Under the pieces are notes generated by a model. That model saw nothing but the letters and a program-made list of their open reading frames with translations, did no database searches and was not told the origin of the DNA. From an uncultured Fibrobacter sp. (lineage in GTDB: Bacteria > Fibrobacterota > Fibrobacteria > Fibrobacterales > Fibrobacteraceae), in assembly GCA_934691725.1 (NCBI GenBank), contig CAKUTF010000012.1:1-64000 (forward strand): DNA of 64,000 bases, written 5' to 3'. The number at the start of each line of letters is the position of its first letter. Within the stretch, counting starts at the first letter, position 1. Below, piece by piece: positions 61,370 to 64,000 of this stretch. The position numbers and the translations under genes were made by a program.

Positions 61370-62694
61370 CTTTTTTTCTCCGTTGGTTTAAGGAATGAGG
61401 AATCGGGAAAAATTATTTCGCGAAGAGCGTCAAAGAAAAGGTCGCCCAAAAGTTCGTAGCCGGAATTTTTGAAATGGACTCTGTCCTTTTTCGCATAGTC
61501 GGCGGCGACCCAGGAATCGATGGACTGGAAACCGCCCATTACCTGGTACATGTTCCAGAATCCGCCCCTGTACTTTTTGGCGAGTTCAAAGGTTGCACGG
61601 GCGACCTTCTCGCCGTTTTTATTCGGCTTGTTCGTCTTGGTGAAATAGCTGTCGTTGTTGGACATAAAAAGCAGGGCCGCTTTGGGGGAGACTTTTTTGA
61701 TGCGGTAAATCAGGGTGTCATAGCGGGCCTTGAAAAGTTCGGAATCGAAATTTTCCACGTTCGCGTCGTTGATTCCGATGGAAAAAATGACAAGGTCCGG
61801 CGGTGAAAAATCCAAGTCGCGTTCAAGGTCCTGGAGGGAAAGGTACGCTTCGAGACCAGCGCCGTTTACGCCGATGGAATTGTAAGTGAGGCCGGGAATG
61901 GAATCGGAAAGGAAAATCCCCGTGAGCGTGAAAGTCGGGATGCCCCTGTAAAAGCTTGAATCGGCGAAAAGGGTTTCTTTTCCCAGGGAATCGAGTTTTC
62001 CGAGCGTGTCGCGGAGCGCCATTTCCGCTGCGGAATTTTTCCATGGAAACGTGAAAATCAGGGAGTCGGCTTTGCGGGGAATTTCAAAGGTGAAGCTTCC
62101 CGAAATGGAATCGCGCGTTCCCGCATAGCGGTTGCCGTTTTCTTCGATTTGCAAAACGGGTTCGATGGAATCCGCCGAAAATCCGAACAGGCGGACTTTT
62201 GTAAAGCTCCAGATTTTTTCGTTCGGAATCCGCGTGTCGAGCGCAATGCGAATTTCCGCGTCGGGATCGATTGTCGTAATCTGGAACCCCATTAGGCCCA
62301 AAGGCTTTTTTCTGTTCTTGAAAGCGCTCCGCTCCCATTTAAAATGTCCGCGCTTTCGGGATGCGTAGCTGATAGGCGTGTTGGAATTTGCCGCGGTGAA
62401 CGGGAAGACGAATCCGCGCGAAGCTGCCGGCAGGGGAATGTCGCGGACGAGGCGTGAACGGATGCGGTTTGAAAAAACGTCTGCCTGGATGTGCGAACCG
62501 CCGAGGTGCAGAATGTTTACGTTTCCCTGTTTCGTATAAATCAACGAATCCAGTTTATGCAGAAACGGAGAAAATGAAGCGTTTCCCGCGGGGAAAACGA
62601 TGTGGTTCGCCGACGAGTCTATCGGCAGGGACGAAGGATTCCCGGCGATGAGGAAAACGCTTGCTGTCAGTATCCAGAGAACGGTCAGCCGCAT
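61366..62694 (-). CDS. SGNH/GDSL hydrolase-like secreted protein 2
   Basis: 442 residues, signal peptide MRLTVLWILTASVFLIAG. NILHLGGSHIQADVFSNRIR is block I in a GGSH form (S after GG instead of GDS), FSIGINDANV holds the Asn-Asp of block III, and DRVHFKNSGYELLG carries the D-x-x-H dyad. The ~200 residues between blocks include an inserted beta domain. Paralogue of the gene before it. With MBOAT partners such proteins are acetyl transferases or esterases on polysaccharide. Confidence 0.88.
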   Translation of the reverse strand: MRLTVLWILTASVFLIAGNPSSLPIDSSANHIVFPAGNASFSPFLHKLDSLIYTKQGNVNILHLGGSHIQADVFSNRIRSRLVRDIPLPAASRGFVFPFTAANSNTPISYASRKRGHFKWERSAFKNRKKPLGLMGFQITTIDPDAEIRIALDTRIPNEKIWSFTKVRLFGFSADSIEPVLQIEENGNRYAGTRDSISGSFTFEIPRKADSLIFTFPWKNSAAEMALRDTLGKLDSLGKETLFADSSFYRGIPTFTLTGIFLSDSIPGLTYNSIGVNGAGLEAYLSLQDLERDLDFSPPDLVIFSIGINDANVENFDSELFKARYDTLIYRIKKVSPKAALLFMSNNDSYFTKTNKPNKNGEKVARATFELAKKYRGGFWNMYQVMGGFQSIDSWVAADYAKKDRVHFKNSGYELLGDLFFDALREIIFPDSSFLKPTEKKR

Positions 62695-62696
62695 GA

Positions 62697-64000
62697 TTAC
62701 TCGCCTTGGGATTGGTCGGATATTTCCTGTGCGGAATCGATTGCCGCATCGGAAACGGGCAGCAGAACAAGCGTGTCATTTTCGGTGACGAGCGTGTCCG
62801 CCTTGCTTACCGCGCTGTCGCGGAACGAATGGATTTCGGAAAGCTTTTCCGAATCGATTGCTCGGGTTTTCCGGAACGTGTAGTAATCGTAGTGGAGCTT
62901 TATCGCGTTGTAGAGAAGTTCGCCGATGCGGGATGCTCCGGCTCGGGTGAAGTGGATGTAATCCGGTCCGCCGAGCGGAGGCTTTTCCTTGACCCAGGAA
63001 ATCATGGAGTTCTTTCCGCCCATCACGCGGTACATGTCCCAGTAGGCGCAACCGTTTTTCAACGCGACTTCCCGGATTTTTTCGACCGTCATTTCGAGGT
63101 TCGGGTAGCTGGTCCATTTTCCGTTGATTTTCTTTGACATGTCCGCCGGGCCGATAAAGAGGATGTCCGCTTCGGGGGCAGTCTTTTGGATTGTCTGGAT
63201 TTGCCTTTCGAGAGTCTTTTCAACCCAGCCGAGGTTTGCCCGGGTTACGCTCGGAACCAGGTTTCCGCCGTATTCCATCAGGATGAGTTTCGCGTTAACC
63301 GCCTTGAGTGACGCGCCGAGCAGGTCGTTGTCCATCTTGGTGAAAACGGTTCCCGAACTTCCGCGCATCGCAACGTTGTCGACTCCGACGCCCGAAGCTC
63401 CGTCAAGAACAATCGTATAAAGCGAAGCCTTTCCCGAAACGGTCAGCGTGATGGATTCCGTCTCGTGGAGAAGGTCCCATGTATAGACGGAAAGGTTTGG
63501 AAACGTTTCGACTTTTGGATCTGTCGCGAGGAATTTCTGGATGCGCTGTCTGTATTCCGGAACCGAATCGTTTAATAGCGTATCGACTACCGTAGCCTTG
63601 TAGATAAGTTTTGTCTTGAGGTTCGCCTTATTTGCGAGAAGACGGATTTTTTGAAATTTTCCTGCGTTCGGAAATTTTTTCTGGTGCAGGCTTTTCTTGA
63701 ATGAAAAAGTGGCGCTGCCGTGTAAATCGGTAACCTGGGCGAGCGGTCCGTATTTGTTGTTCGGAGCGTGCTCCTCCGCCGGTCCAAAGATGCGATGTCG
63801 CGCAAGGTTTCCGATGCTGTGCCCGTTGAATACAAACGAAGGAATGTCGGCGAGAGGCGGGACCATTCCCGGACCGGAACCTCCGAAGAGCGACTGGATC
63901 GCTTCGCGGAATGTCGCCGTGATGCGGTCGCCTTCAAGCTGCGAATCGCCGTAATGGACGATGTGCACGACTTTTCCCGAATCTTTCGCCTGCAACACCC
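62697..64000 (-). CDS. SGNH/GDSL hydrolase-like protein 1, 5' end outside window
   Basis: At least 434 codons, open to the window edge. IVHYGDSQLEGDRITATFRE is block I (GDSQ), LILMEYGGNL is a block III-like segment, and DYIHFTRAGASRIGELLYNAI carries the D-x-x-H dyad. Same build as its downstream neighbour, including WDMYRVMGGKNSMISW versus WNMYQVMGGFQSIDSW. A Val/Thr/Asp-rich tail (DTLVTENDTLVLLPVS) follows. Two bases separate it from SGNH protein 2. Confidence 0.88.
   Translation of the reverse strand, partial: VLQAKDSGKVVHIVHYGDSQLEGDRITATFREAIQSLFGGSGPGMVPPLADIPSFVFNGHSIGNLARHRIFGPAEEHAPNNKYGPLAQVTDLHGSATFSFKKSLHQKKFPNAGKFQKIRLLANKANLKTKLIYKATVVDTLLNDSVPEYRQRIQKFLATDPKVETFPNLSVYTWDLLHETESITLTVSGKASLYTIVLDGASGVGVDNVAMRGSSGTVFTKMDNDLLGASLKAVNAKLILMEYGGNLVPSVTRANLGWVEKTLERQIQTIQKTAPEADILFIGPADMSKKINGKWTSYPNLEMTVEKIREVALKNGCAYWDMYRVMGGKNSMISWVKEKPPLGGPDYIHFTRAGASRIGELLYNAIKLHYDYYTFRKTRAIDSEKLSEIHSFRDSAVSKADTLVTENDTLVLLPVSDAAIDSAQEISDQSQGE

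Overview
The window comes from a fibre-degrading bacterium of the phylum Fibrobacterota (Fibrobacter or Hallerella type). The reasons are a lipoprotein with the Fibrobacter major paralogous (FISUMP) domain, a GH11 xylanase, a PL1 pectate lyase and a DUF4832-type protein that all end in a type IX-style C-terminal sorting domain, an OmpA protein with thrombospondin type-3 repeats, and meso-DAP type cell-wall genes. Assignment is from sequence reading only.

Layout. 1-1.3 kb: end of a cell-envelope operon (outer-membrane protein and lipoprotein, minus strand). 1.9-15.5 kb: a tightly overlapping division and cell-wall (dcw) operon, mraZ-rsmH-ftsL-ftsI-murE-murF-ftsW-murG-murC-ftsQ-ftsA-ftsZ, which lacks mraY, murD, murB and ddl. 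16.3-27.2 kb: housekeeping genes (yicC, a fused metX-metW, holA, greA, argJ, PPi-dependent phosphofructokinase) around a secreted pectate lyase. 27.2-28.7 kb: the FISUMP lipoprotein, then tRNA-Pro(GGG). 28.9-42.1 kb: a 13-kb accessory island between tRNA-Pro and tRNA-Ala. It carries a PLD/SNF2-like helicase, a DUF4391 protein, a type III-like methyltransferase (Mod) and a type III restriction helicase-nuclease (Res). Three cargo slots are filled by a four-helix-bundle gene with inverted-repeat ends, a DUF3990/DUF3791-like pair, and two DUF1016 PD-(D/E)XK nucleases plus a RhuM-Fic protein. 42.1-47.3 kb: tfoX-like gene, a partly duplicated tRNA-Ala(GGC) region, cyclophilin, and a pyrR-pyrB-pseudo-pyrC-PilZ operon. 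48.2-50.8 kb: the OmpA/TSP3 protein. 50.9-57.9 kb: bioA and bioD separated by a secreted DUF4832-type protein, a MauE/DoxX membrane pair and the xylanase. 58.4-64 kb: nitroreductase, uracil-DNA glycosylase-like protein, and an SGNH-SGNH-MBOAT polysaccharide O-acylation operon that runs off the window.

Three genome-wide themes stand out. Four large intergenic gaps contain the same mixture of paired hairpins (stems that covary) and degenerate short tandem words. At least eight genes have a TAnnTT hexamer ending 6-8 bases before the ATG and no Shine-Dalgarno, which predicts leaderless mRNAs. The island looks like a restriction-modification operon acting as a platform for additional defence or toxin genes.
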